This document shows, in pieces, positions 10,022-17,574 of a stretch of DNA of 35,677 bases (within the stretch, counting starts at the first letter, position 1; each line of letters opens with the position of its first letter). This DNA comes from Isosphaeraceae bacterium (GTDB lineage Bacteria; Planctomycetota; Planctomycetia; Isosphaerales; Isosphaeraceae): the NCBI GenBank assembly GCA_021324445.1, contig JAJPJC010000168.1, positions 1 to 35,677 of the forward strand, read 5' to 3'. The notes below the pieces were generated by a model. The model did no database searches, was not told where the DNA came from, and was given only the letters and a program-made list of their open reading frames with translations. The position numbers and the translations under genes are program-made.

Positions 10022-10972
10022 ATGTTCCTCACAGAGCCGATCCTGGCGATCCTCGGACTGGGGATCTTCCTGATCGGAACGGTCGTGGGCAGCTTCTTGA
10101 ATGTTTGCATCTACCGGATTCCCTGGCAGAAGAGCGTGATCTGGCCCAGTTCGCGATGCCCCCGCTGCTGGTCGGCGATCGCGGCGCGGGACAATATCCC
10201 GATTCTCAGTTGGATCGCCCTGCGGGGCGAATGCCGGCATTGTGGCTTACCGATTTCGCCACGGTATCCGCTGGTCGAAGCCCTGGTCGGTTTGCTGTTC
10301 CTGGGAGCGTACCTGGTCGACGTGATCGATGGACCACGGGGAGCGTGGGGGCATGTCCCCGCGTTCCAGCTCGTCGCGGTCGCCTATCATGCGATGTTTC
10401 TGGCCCTGCTGGTGGCGGCCACGTTCATCGACTACGACGTCATGATGATCCCGGATCAGATCACGGTCACCGGCATGGTCCTGGGAGTCGCCCTGGGGAC
10501 GATCTGGCCGGCAGTCCGGCCCGAGCCGGCGGCCGCCGGGACTCACCTCCAGGGATTCTGGGTCGGACTGGCCGGACTGCTCGTCGGCGCGGGCCTGGTC
10601 CAGGCCGTCCGGTGGATCGCCGGCTTCCTCCTTCGTCGCGAGGCCATGGGCTTCGGCGACGTCACCCTCCTGGGGATGATCGGCGCCTTCCTGGGATGGC
10701 AGGCCGCGGTGCTGACCTTCTTCCTCGCCCCGTTCTTCGGCCTGGCCCATGCGGCCTGGACGATGATGGCCTATTGGAAAAAACGGCTCAGCGGCGCGCA
10801 ATTATCCAGTGCCGACCGCGAAATCCCTTTTGGACCCTACCTCAGCATGGCGGCAGCGAGCCTCCTCTTTCTCTGGCCATGGCTCTGGCCGGGGTGGGCT
10901 CGGGGACTCTTTGGCACGCTCTTTGTGATATTCTGGTGGATGCTTGGAGTCCAGGTGAATCTCCCCAACTGA
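10022..10972 (+). CDS. Prepilin peptidase / methyltransferase (A24 family, PilD-like)
   Basis: Inner-membrane aspartic protease that cleaves type IV prepilin or type II secretion pseudopilin leaders and N-methylates the new N-terminus. The protein opens with a membrane helix and GSFLNVCIYRIP. It keeps both cysteine pairs of the cytoplasmic domain (CPRC at 46-49, CRHC at 71-74), which mark the bifunctional type. The catalytic aspartates lie in FIDYDVMMIPD (about 136) and GFGDV (D212). At least seven hydrophobic segments follow. A GTG at 10004 overlapping the aroK stop is an alternative start; the ATG at 10022 gives 316 residues. Placement after aroK suggests shared transcription. No pilin or secretion genes lie in the window. 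Confidence 0.93.
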   Translation: MFLTEPILAILGLGIFLIGTVVGSFLNVCIYRIPWQKSVIWPSSRCPRCWSAIAARDNIPILSWIALRGECRHCGLPISPRYPLVEALVGLLFLGAYLVDVIDGPRGAWGHVPAFQLVAVAYHAMFLALLVAATFIDYDVMMIPDQITVTGMVLGVALGTIWPAVRPEPAAAGTHLQGFWVGLAGLLVGAGLVQAVRWIAGFLLRREAMGFGDVTLLGMIGAFLGWQAAVLTFFLAPFFGLAHAAWTMMAYWKKRLSGAQLSSADREIPFGPYLSMAAASLLFLWPWLWPGWARGLFGTLFVIFWWMLGVQVNLPN

Positions 10973-11090
10973 CCCACCCCGACCGGACGCGATCGCGGCG
11001 GGACCGCCCCCCGTCGCCGCGCGATCGACCCGCCGGCGCGGCGGAGACGCGGCCATTCCTCTCCTCGGCTCGGCGAGCCGGAGTAAACCC

Positions 11091-11468
11091 ATGGCTTACC
11101 AGTACAAACGGCGCAGGCCGTCGATCATCCGCAATTTCTGGGTCTACCGCCGCCTGATCGGCGCGGCGGTCCTGCTCGGGCTGATGCTCTGGTTTATCTG
11201 GGCCAATAATCAGCAAGTCACCGTCGCGTTCCCCTTCGGCCTTGGCAAGCTGACAAGTAGTCTCGGGATCGTGATGCTTCTGACCGCCCTGGTCAGCTCG
11301 GTCGCCACGGTCCTGGTGACCACCCTGGTCCTCGCTCTGAGGCGGCTGCGCACCCCGCAGGCCCCGCAGGATCAACCGAACCCCAACGAACTGATCGACG
11401 ACCGGCCTCCTCCGGGCTACGCGGCAAAAACCACGGAAGGGTTTCCCAACGCTCACTGGTCAAATTGA
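11091..11468 (+). CDS. LapA-domain (DUF1049-like) small membrane protein
   Basis: A 125-residue protein with a basic N-terminus (YKRRRPSIIRNFWVYRR) and two hydrophobic helices: one around residues 23-38 and one around 58-82. Between them lies NNQQVTVAFPFG, the layout of the LapA/YciS family (helix, QN.Q.V.V.F, helix). In Enterobacteria LapA works with LapB in lipopolysaccharide assembly control. Here only the domain resemblance is seen, and the C-terminal tail is Pro/Asn/Asp-rich rather than coiled-coil. It begins 118 bp after the prepilin peptidase stop. The next open frame overlaps its stop by 4 bp at a TTG, although I prefer a later start for that gene. Family assignment is moderately confident; function is inferred only. 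Confidence 0.7.
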   Translation: MAYQYKRRRPSIIRNFWVYRRLIGAAVLLGLMLWFIWANNQQVTVAFPFGLGKLTSSLGIVMLLTALVSSVATVLVTTLVLALRRLRTPQAPQDQPNPNELIDDRPPPGYAAKTTEGFPNAHWSN

Positions 11469-11596
11469 CGAAGAAAGAGAAGAGGGGTTGCTCTCCCTCC
11501 CCAGGCTGGGTGAGGGTGGTCCCTCGGCGTGGGGTGGGGTTCTCGGGAACCTTCTCGACCCTTCGGGCATCTGCCGGCAAGGGGGAGACCAGGCTC

Positions 11597-12298
11597 TTGT
11601 CATCGCGATCATCGCACCCAGGGAGTCTCGGCAGCGGCTGGGCCCGGCGTCCACCCGCGTTTGGGCCCGGCGTCGCCAGGCGGCCCGGGCCAGCCCCCAA
11701 GCTTCGGGTTCGCCCTCTGCTGGCCTGCGCCCTGTTGAGCTGGCTGGCCGGCTGTTCGGGACGAGGCGCGTTCCTCACCGGGGGACCGACGACCGCTCAG
11801 CTCAAGACCAGTCTGAGCCACCTGGAGTATGAGAACGCCCAGTTGAGCCGGACCGTGGCCAAGCTCCAGCGCGAGAACCGGTCCATGGAGGACCGCCTGG
11901 CCCAGGAGGAGATCGACAACGGCGAGCTTACAGCCCGCCTCGACGACGCGCGCAATCTGCTGCGCGACCGCGGCCTGGATCTCGATGGTCGGGTCCGGTC
12001 GAGTCGGGACGAGCCCTCGGGCGACGGTTCGGGGGCCAGGACTCTGCCGGCCGGCCAGTCGGCGCGGCGGCGCCGGAAACCGCCCGTCGTTCGGATTCCC
12101 GGCCAGGTGGAGGACCCTCTGGACCTCGACCACGGACCGACGTCCCGACCCCATGAGGTTCCCGACTCGGCTGCCGAGGCCCAGCAGTCGAGCTTGGACC
12201 TCGGCGCGGACCTGGATCATCACTCCTTCTACACGGGCCCGCTACGGTGGATGCCGATCGCCGGCGGGACGAATGATCCCACGTCCCGGGTTCAATGA
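11597..12298 (+). CDS. Putative coiled-coil lipoprotein
   Basis: Unrecognised protein. A hydrophobic stretch ending in the lipobox LAGC (RPLLACALLSWLAGCSG) predicts export and lipid attachment. After the cysteine comes a heptad-rich coiled coil (TTAQLKTSLSHLEYENAQLS onward, about 70 residues), then a basic linker (ARRRRKPPVVRIPGQ) and an acidic tail. The start is uncertain. The frame is open back to a TTG at 11465, but those codons are low-complexity and look non-coding. The TTG at 11597, with GGGGGAG about 12 bases upstream, gives a tolerable signal sequence; a CTG at 11717 is also possible. No ATG is available in frame before the lipobox. It follows the LapA-like gene on the same strand. 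It may be a cell-envelope scaffold; this is inference. Confidence 0.6.
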   Translation: MSSRSSHPGSLGSGWARRPPAFGPGVARRPGPAPKLRVRPLLACALLSWLAGCSGRGAFLTGGPTTAQLKTSLSHLEYENAQLSRTVAKLQRENRSMEDRLAQEEIDNGELTARLDDARNLLRDRGLDLDGRVRSSRDEPSGDGSGARTLPAGQSARRRRKPPVVRIPGQVEDPLDLDHGPTSRPHEVPDSAAEAQQSSLDLGADLDHHSFYTGPLRWMPIAGGTNDPTSRVQ

Positions 12299-12396
12299 CC
12301 ACCGTGGACCGATAGGGTCGCGCCCGGTCGAGTCGCTGCGTTTGGGCCGGGCTCAACCCAGTGAGAGCGGAGGCTGACCGCGGAGGGGACACCGAG

Positions 12397-13386
12397 TCAG
12401 CCCTGCCGCCGGGCCGGCCGCCCGGAGGCCTTGGTCCCGCTGGCGGGGAGCGGCCGGTTCCGCATCGAGCCCGAGCGGGAACCGTCGCCGGTCCGCCCCG
12501 GGGTGGGCGTGATCGGGAAGCGGACGCAGGCCGAAGTCCCTTCCCCGATCACCGAGGTCAGACCAATCTCACCCTGAAGCTGTGCGACCAGCTCGCGGCA
12601 GATCGAGAGCCCCAAGCCATTCCCCTCGATGCCCGAGTGCTCATCGCGGGCCAGCCGGAAGAACGGCTCGAAGACCATGTCGAGGGCCTCCGCGGGGATG
12701 CCGGGCCCCGAGTCCGAGACGGTCACCGACCAGGAATCGCCCTCCACCTGTCCCACGAGGCGCACCGTCCCTCCCGCGGGGGTATACTTCAGCGCATTGG
12801 AAACCAGGTTGCCCACGATCTGCTGGCAGCGTGAGGCGTCGGTGACCACCGTGGCCTCAGGAGCGATGACCTGCGACTCCCAATGGACCCGGCGCGTGGC
12901 CGCCAGCGGGGCGAATTGACGGCCGATCTCCTGGATCAGGGCGCCGATGGTGAAGGAGCCCAGGCAGAGGGGTCGGGAGCCCTGGATGATCGCGGCGTAG
13001 TCCAGGTAGCTGCGGGTCAGCCGGAGCAGATCGTCGCACAGGGAGACCATGGTCAGGAGATGATCGCGCTGGTCGGGCGTGAAACCGGACGAGGAGTCGC
13101 CCAGCAGCAAGTCGAAGCCGGCCTTCAACGAGACCAGGGGCCGGCACAGCTCATGGCTCAAGCTGGACAGGACGGCCCTGAGGTCCTCTTGATCGATCAG
13201 GACGTGGGCGGACTGGGCGAGTTCGGCATTCGGGGAAGACGAGGGGGTTCGGACATCCATGGCCTGATCGTCCCTGGGGCACTGTTGCGGGATCGGCGTG
13301 GGACCGCCTGCTTCGCATGGCTGGGGCGTCCCTGCCTGGCTGCGCGGCATCCCAGTCGGGGTCGCGGCGGTTTCCGTCGCCGTCAC
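12397..13386 (-). CDS. Sensor histidine kinase without membrane segment
   Basis: Two-component kinase. The HisKA helix reads SSLSHELCRPLVSLKAGFDL with phosphoacceptor H78. The catalytic domain has an N box (QQIVGNLVSNALKYTPAGG), G1 (VSDSGPGIP), F box (VFEPFFRL) and G2 (GNGLGLSICREL). The first ~60 residues are low-complexity (Pro/Thr/Ser) and no PAS, GAF or transmembrane sensor is visible; the C-terminal ~30 residues are basic and Gly/Ser-rich. The GTG start overlaps the stop of the upstream BON-like gene (GTGA), indicating coupling; an internal ATG at 13260 is the alternative. A response regulator with an ANTAR output lies upstream on the same strand and is the natural partner. It is convergent with the lipoprotein gene. 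Confidence 0.9.
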   Translation of the reverse strand: MTATETAATPTGMPRSQAGTPQPCEAGGPTPIPQQCPRDDQAMDVRTPSSSPNAELAQSAHVLIDQEDLRAVLSSLSHELCRPLVSLKAGFDLLLGDSSSGFTPDQRDHLLTMVSLCDDLLRLTRSYLDYAAIIQGSRPLCLGSFTIGALIQEIGRQFAPLAATRRVHWESQVIAPEATVVTDASRCQQIVGNLVSNALKYTPAGGTVRLVGQVEGDSWSVTVSDSGPGIPAEALDMVFEPFFRLARDEHSGIEGNGLGLSICRELVAQLQGEIGLTSVIGEGTSACVRFPITPTPGRTGDGSRSGSMRNRPLPASGTKASGRPARRQG

Positions 13387-13643
13387 GAGACCACGATCTG
13401 ATTCGCGAGGAGGGGGTGGCCGTCGGTCAAATCGAGCACGGCCTGATGCGCCAGTTGCTTGGCATGGTAGGTCCGCGAACGACCCTGGAGGATAATCTTC
13501 TCATCCGAATAGACCACGTGCAGGTCCCGGATTCGGCCACTGGCAACCCGGTTGATGTGGCCGGCAATGAATTGGGCCAGTTCAAGATGGTCCTTACCGA
13601 TCCCGAACCGCCGCAGCTCGGTCCTGGAGTTGTACATCGGCAT
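13383..13643 (-). CDS. Small BON-like domain protein
   Basis: An 86-residue protein starting at the ATG at 13643, which has GGGAG six bases upstream; the frame stays open 31 codons further back, without a comparable ribosome site. The second half, RIRDLHVVYSDEKIILQGRS followed by YHAKQLAHQAVLDL and a final NQIVV, has the strand-strand-helix-strand pattern of a BON domain (V.d..V...dg.v.L.G...s...K..A...a). No signal peptide or membrane helix is visible, so it is probably cytoplasmic. Its stop overlaps the start of the histidine kinase, so the two are made together; a role as an accessory or sensing partner of the kinase is inferred from this alone. The BON assignment rests on pattern only. 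Confidence 0.7.
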   Translation of the reverse strand: MPMYNSRTELRRFGIGKDHLELAQFIAGHINRVASGRIRDLHVVYSDEKIILQGRSRTYHAKQLAHQAVLDLTDGHPLLANQIVVS

Positions 13644-13936
13644 GCCAGTCTCCCGCTTGCTCGGCGTGGCGGCTCCTACGACGCGCTGGTCTGAGGGGTT
13701 GCCGCGAACGGATTGGGAGGGAGTCCGGGGAATCATCCCCGAGCTTTGGGAACGGACGTCTTCTCATCCCACCCAGGTGGCCGATGAGACCCATCCGAAC
13801 CATCCGTGATCCCAACCGGCGAGGCCTCGAACCGGACGATGCACAGCCAGGGAGCCGGGGAGGGATCGATCGGCTGAGACGCGATCCCTCCAGTGTGGAT
13901 AGACTACCGAGGAATCGCGCCGGCGTCAACCACGAT

Positions 13937-14590
13937 TTATTCCCCATGCGGCGGCTCGAAATGGCGGCGCAAGGGTCGGGAGCCCGGGATGCCGGACTGG
14001 TTCGGTGCCTCCAGCAGCTCATCGGTCTGGATGATCGATTCGGCCAGCTTGGCCATGGGAATCCGACGATCCTGGCTCTGGCGTTGCAGCAGCCGAAAGG
14101 CCTCGCTCTCGCTGAGGTGGCGCCGGGACATGAGGATCCCCTTGGCACGCTCGATCAATTTCCGCTCGCGCAAGGTGGATTTCAACTCATCGACGTCCTC
14201 TTGCAACGCCTTGAGCTCGCGCGCACGGGCCACCGCCACTTGCACGGCCGCATGCAAGCTCGGGTTGGTGGCCGGTTTGAGCAGGTAGGAAATGACGCCG
14301 TCCTCGACGGCCTGATCGATCAGGTTGGGGTGGCCGTGGGCGGTCAAGATGATGACCGGGGTGCCCGGATCGACGGCGATCTGCCGCGCGGCGGAGAGGC
14401 CATCCAACCCCGGCATCTCGATGTCGAGGAACACGGCATCCGGCAGGGCGCGCCGGCACATCTCGATGGCACGCTGGCCATCATTGACGACCGCCACGAC
14501 ATCGTACCCCAAGGATTCCAATTGATTCTGAAGTCCGACGGCGACTGGTTTTTCGTCGTCTGCGATCACGATGCGGTAAGGCCGGGTCAT
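13937..14590 (-). CDS. Response regulator with ANTAR RNA-binding output domain
   Basis: Receiver-ANTAR protein of the AmiR/NasR class, expected to bind nascent RNA hairpins and prevent termination when phosphorylated. The receiver (residues 1-120) has IVIADDE, phosphoacceptor D56 in VFLDIEMPG, the T/S site in ILTAHG, and K in LLKPAT. A short coiled-coil linker (LKALQEDVDELKSTLRERKL) leads to ANTAR (IERAKGILMSRRHLSESEAFRLLQ and following). The ATG at 14590 has GAGGGG nine bases upstream and begins right at the first receiver strand; the frame is open much further upstream but without coding character. It is 217 residues long. It lies 293 bp upstream of the BON-like gene and kinase on the same strand. 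The regulated transcripts are unknown. Confidence 0.93.
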   Translation of the reverse strand: MTRPYRIVIADDEKPVAVGLQNQLESLGYDVVAVVNDGQRAIEMCRRALPDAVFLDIEMPGLDGLSAARQIAVDPGTPVIILTAHGHPNLIDQAVEDGVISYLLKPATNPSLHAAVQVAVARARELKALQEDVDELKSTLRERKLIERAKGILMSRRHLSESEAFRLLQRQSQDRRIPMAKLAESIIQTDELLEAPNQSGIPGSRPLRRHFEPPHGE

Positions 14591-15044
14591 CGCCGTAATC
14601 CCCTCGAGACACAGTCCCAGTGGTGAAGACAAAAAACTCATGCAAATCCGATTCCGACTCGTCGCAAAGCCCAAGCCCCGACGCCCGGACACGGAGTGGG
14701 AGCCTCTGCGGTCTCCCGGACGACTCATGGCTCTGCGGACGGCTTGGCGGACCGGACTGGGTGCGACCCAATGATCTTGACGGCGTGGTCTCAGCCGGCA
14801 CAATGCAGCCCGCGGCCATTCGGGACCGGGTCCAGCCGAATCGCTCGGCTCAGGGGACGCCGCCGCGACTGGGAAGAGTCGCTGTACTCTCGTTCCGGTC
14901 GGGGAGCTCAGGATGGTCCTCAGGACCCGGAAGCCCGGATCCTCAAGTCGGGAAGGCCGGTGCCGCGACCCGACGCGCATCCCCCCGGGAGCAGGGGTCG
15001 GTGCCGAATCTCGTCTCCTCTCGTTACGGAAGGTCGCACGCCCC
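14591..15044. other. Divergent intergenic region without a recognised gene
   Basis: About 450 bp between the minus-strand ANTAR regulator and the plus-strand MaoC-like gene. It should hold promoters for both directions. The open frames here lack recognisable protein features, and I see no clear promoter, hairpin or RNA gene. Confidence 0.5.
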
Positions 15045-15512
15045 GTGGCCCGCCACTCATGGTCAGTCAGCTCGTTCGACGACTTGGTCGTCGGCGATGA
15101 ATGGGAGACGCCGCGACGGACGGTCACGCAGTCCGACGTGGTCTGGTTCGCGGGCCTCTCAGGAGATTTCAATCCCATCCACGTCGATCACTCCCGCACG
15201 GGATCCAGCCCCTTCGGCCAGCCGATCGCCCATGGCCTGCTCGGCCTGGCCATCGGCTCCGGCCTGTTCAGTCAGGCGCCGCGCGTCGACACGCTGGCGT
15301 TCCTGGCCATCCTGGAGTGGAAATTCCATCGTCCGATCCGGTTCGGTGACACCATCCAGGGGATTGCACGCGTCGACGCCTTGGAGCCCACCGCCAATGG
15401 CCGGCGTGGCGTGGTCACCTGGTATCGGAGAATCCTCAACCAGGACGGACACCTCGTCCAGGATGGCCGAACTCAAACCCTGGTGCGCGGCCGCTCGCGT
15501 GGTCGCTCCTGA
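15045..15512 (+). CDS. MaoC-family (R)-specific enoyl hydratase-like protein
   Basis: Hot-dog-fold dehydratase/hydratase domain protein. The catalytic signature is clear: SGDFNPIHVDHSRTGSSPFG with the Asp-x4-His pair, followed by PIAHGLLGLAIGSGLF. The rest (VGDEWETPRRTVTQSDVVWF at the N-terminus, FHRPIRFGDTIQ later) matches the family's strand order. The open frame begins at 14913, but the first ~44 codons look non-coding. The GTG at 15045, with GGAAGG about 11 bases upstream, gives a normal 155-residue protein. Such proteins hydrate trans-2-enoyl-CoA or act on related thioesters; the substrate cannot be told. It stands about 360 bp before an SDR dehydrogenase on the same strand and may share a pathway with it. 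Confidence 0.85.
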   Translation: MARHSWSVSSFDDLVVGDEWETPRRTVTQSDVVWFAGLSGDFNPIHVDHSRTGSSPFGQPIAHGLLGLAIGSGLFSQAPRVDTLAFLAILEWKFHRPIRFGDTIQGIARVDALEPTANGRRGVVTWYRRILNQDGHLVQDGRTQTLVRGRSRGRS

Positions 15513-15876
15513 ACGGCCTGGACTCTCGACGATCCCATCACCCACGACTGTGACGCTCACGCCGAGGACCTTGGTCCCGTTCCATCATCCTATCATCCCG
15601 ATCGCGCTCCGTGCGATGCCAGTTCCCCGGATCTCCACCGGATTTGGGGGCGCGACTCCCAAGCCTGCAGAACTGCGACCATGTGTGATGCCTGGGACCA
15701 GGGGCACCCACGGGCCGATCGGTCGGGGATGGGCCCGGGAGATTGACGGAGGGGATCGCGCAGTTCATCATGAGACCAGTCGCCTCTTCTCACCGGAGTG
15801 AGCGTCATCCGGGGTGGTGGTGTCCGCGAGTGACGGTTCGGTCGTGCTCTGGGCTGGGGATACACGGGTGGAACGG
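15513..15876. other. Intergenic region without a recognised gene
   Basis: About 360 bp between the MaoC-like and SDR genes. Open frames cross it on both strands, but none shows family features. The SDR frame is open from 15814, yet those codons precede the normal Rossmann start. I see no convincing promoter or terminator. Confidence 0.5.
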
Positions 15877-16728
15877 ATGTCCGGACCTTTGGAGCGGACG
15901 GTCGCCCTGGTGACGGGTGCGGCACAAGGGATCGGACTGGGGATCGCGCGCGCCCTCGCGTTGGCGTCTTACAAGGTCGTGCTGGCCGACATCGAGCAGG
16001 AGCTGGTCGAGCGCGCCGCGGCGGCCTTGAGGGCCGAGGGCTGCCAGGCCGTCGGCGAATCGCTCGACGTGACCCGGGCCGACCATTGGGGACGGGTGGT
16101 TGAGCAGCTCGATTCCCGCTGGGGCGCCCTGGATCTCCTGGTCAACTGCGCGGGGATCAGTCCCCGGGGTACGGTGGAATCGACCGACGAAACCCTCTGG
16201 GAGCAGACCCTGGGGGTCAACCTCAAAGGGGCGTGGCTGGGGATCAAGGCGGCGCTGCCCGGCCTGCGATCGCGCCAGGGGACGATCGTGAACATCGGTT
16301 CGACTCGGGCCACGCGGCCGATGCCGGGCCTGTTCTCCTACGTGGTCAGCAAGGCCGGCCTCTGGGGCCTGACTCAGCAGGTGGCCGTGGAGTACCTCGC
16401 CGAGGGGATCACCTGCAATATGATCGCGCCTGGCTGGGTGGACACGCCCAACGAGCGCCGGCTCCAGGCTCGATACGGCCGCCCCGACTTCCCCGAGGGG
16501 ATTCGCAACCTGACCACGCCCGAGGAGGTCGGGGCGGCCGTCGTCTACCTGGCCTCGCCCCACGCCCGCAAGATCAACGGGGTGATCCTCTACCTGGATG
16601 CCGGCCTGCACATCGCGGACGACGCGGGGATGGTGCATCTCTCCGATCGCAGCCGGCCTCCCTTCGCGCAACGCCTGGAAAACACCGAAGCCACCGTCGT
16701 GTCCGGAACACGTCCGAGCCACCCCTGA
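15877..16728 (+). CDS. Short-chain dehydrogenase/reductase (SDR)
   Basis: NAD(P)-dependent oxidoreductase of the classical SDR type. The cofactor loop is TGAAQGIG, the structural motif is NCAG (in place of NNAG), the catalytic serine is in NIGSTRATRP, and the active-site pair YxxxK is in FSYVVSKAG; NMIAPGWVDTP follows. An acidic residue at the end of the second strand (VLADIEQE) suggests NAD rather than NADP. The ATG at 15877 begins eight residues before the first strand; an earlier start at 15814 is possible but adds poorly conserved sequence. The protein has 283 residues with a C-terminal extension of about 30 residues after the usual glycine-rich end. The isomerase gene begins 15 bp later, so both are probably co-transcribed in sugar or sugar-acid catabolism. 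Confidence 0.92.
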   Translation: MSGPLERTVALVTGAAQGIGLGIARALALASYKVVLADIEQELVERAAAALRAEGCQAVGESLDVTRADHWGRVVEQLDSRWGALDLLVNCAGISPRGTVESTDETLWEQTLGVNLKGAWLGIKAALPGLRSRQGTIVNIGSTRATRPMPGLFSYVVSKAGLWGLTQQVAVEYLAEGITCNMIAPGWVDTPNERRLQARYGRPDFPEGIRNLTTPEEVGAAVVYLASPHARKINGVILYLDAGLHIADDAGMVHLSDRSRPPFAQRLENTEATVVSGTRPSHP

Positions 16729-16743
16729 CGGGAGCACGACTGC

Positions 16744-17556
16744 ATGAGCGAGTTCCTCTTTTGTCTGAATACCAGCACGATCCGGCCGACGCCGCTGCTG
16801 GAGAAGATCGCGGTTGCCGGCCAGGCCGGCTACTCGGCGATCGAACCGTGGAACGACGAGGTCACGGCCTACCTGGAGCAGGGCGGGTCGATGGGCGAGC
16901 TCAAGCGGGCGCTCGATGGAGCGGGGCTGAAGGTCGTGAGCGTGATCGCGCTGCACGGTTGGATTACCGCCGAGGGGTCGGAGTATGCGCGCGTCCTGGA
17001 GGACTGCAAACGGCGGATGGACCAAGCCGTTGAGCTGGGCAGCCCGTACATCGTTGCGAGCCCGCCCCAGCAGGTCGTGGACCTGCGCCGCGCCAGCGAG
17101 CGATTCGCCGAGCTGCTGGCGATCGGCACGGGGATCGGCGTGCTCCCCTCGATGGAGTTCCTCGGGTTCGTCGATGGCGTGAAGAACGTCTCCAGTGCCT
17201 GGGCGATCGCGTCGGGGACCGGTGATCCGCGGGCGACGGTCGTGGCCGACGTGTTCCACATGGTTCGCGGCGGGGGCTCGGTCGACGATCTCCTTCAGCT
17301 CCCCGGGGACCGCCTGGCGTGCTTCCACATCAATGACCTGCCGCACGAGCCGGACCCGCTGACCCAGAAGGATGAGGACCGCGTGATGGTCGGCGATGGC
17401 ATCGCCGATCTGCCCCGCGTGATCGCCAACCTGCGGACGATCGGCTACCGGGGACCGCTCTCGCTGGAGTTGTTCAACCGCGGGTTGTGGTCGCAGGACC
17501 CGCTCGCGGTCGTCCAGCGGGGACTGGACCGGATCCGGGCCTTGGTCGGGGCCTGA
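16744..17556 (+). CDS. Sugar phosphate isomerase/epimerase family TIM-barrel protein
   Basis: Xylose-isomerase-like TIM barrel (AP endonuclease family 2 fold). Visible metal-ligand strands are PSMEFLGF (Glu), VVADVFHMVRGG (Asp and His), CFHINDLPHEPD (His) and SLELFNRGLW (Glu), so the divalent-metal site is complete. The start ATG at 16744 has GGGAG at ten bases and directly begins the first strand (FLFCLNTSTIRPTPLLEKI). It has 270 residues, normal for the family. It lies 15 bp after an SDR dehydrogenase, a common pairing in which a sugar or cyclitol is oxidised and then isomerised; the substrate is not readable. It converges with an aldolase gene, with both stops in one hairpin. Confidence 0.9.
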   Translation: MSEFLFCLNTSTIRPTPLLEKIAVAGQAGYSAIEPWNDEVTAYLEQGGSMGELKRALDGAGLKVVSVIALHGWITAEGSEYARVLEDCKRRMDQAVELGSPYIVASPPQQVVDLRRASERFAELLAIGTGIGVLPSMEFLGFVDGVKNVSSAWAIASGTGDPRATVVADVFHMVRGGGSVDDLLQLPGDRLACFHINDLPHEPDPLTQKDEDRVMVGDGIADLPRVIANLRTIGYRGPLSLELFNRGLWSQDPLAVVQRGLDRIRALVGA

Positions 17557-17574
17557 GCCGGCTGGGCCGGCTCA
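17554..17574. terminator. Perfect hairpin shared by two convergent stop codons
   Basis: Arms TGAGCCGGC and GCCGGCTCA enclose a three-base loop (TGG). The first three bases are the TGA of the isomerase gene; the last three, read on the other strand, are the TGA of the aldolase gene. A symmetric structure at a convergent junction suits a bidirectional transcription end, though there is no T-tract on either side. Confidence 0.6.

Noticed and set aside
14620..15801. 393-codon plus-strand frame across the regulator/MaoC region
   Set aside because: Composition is Ser/Arg/Pro-rich shadow sequence; it overlaps the MaoC-like gene in a different frame, which has clear motifs.
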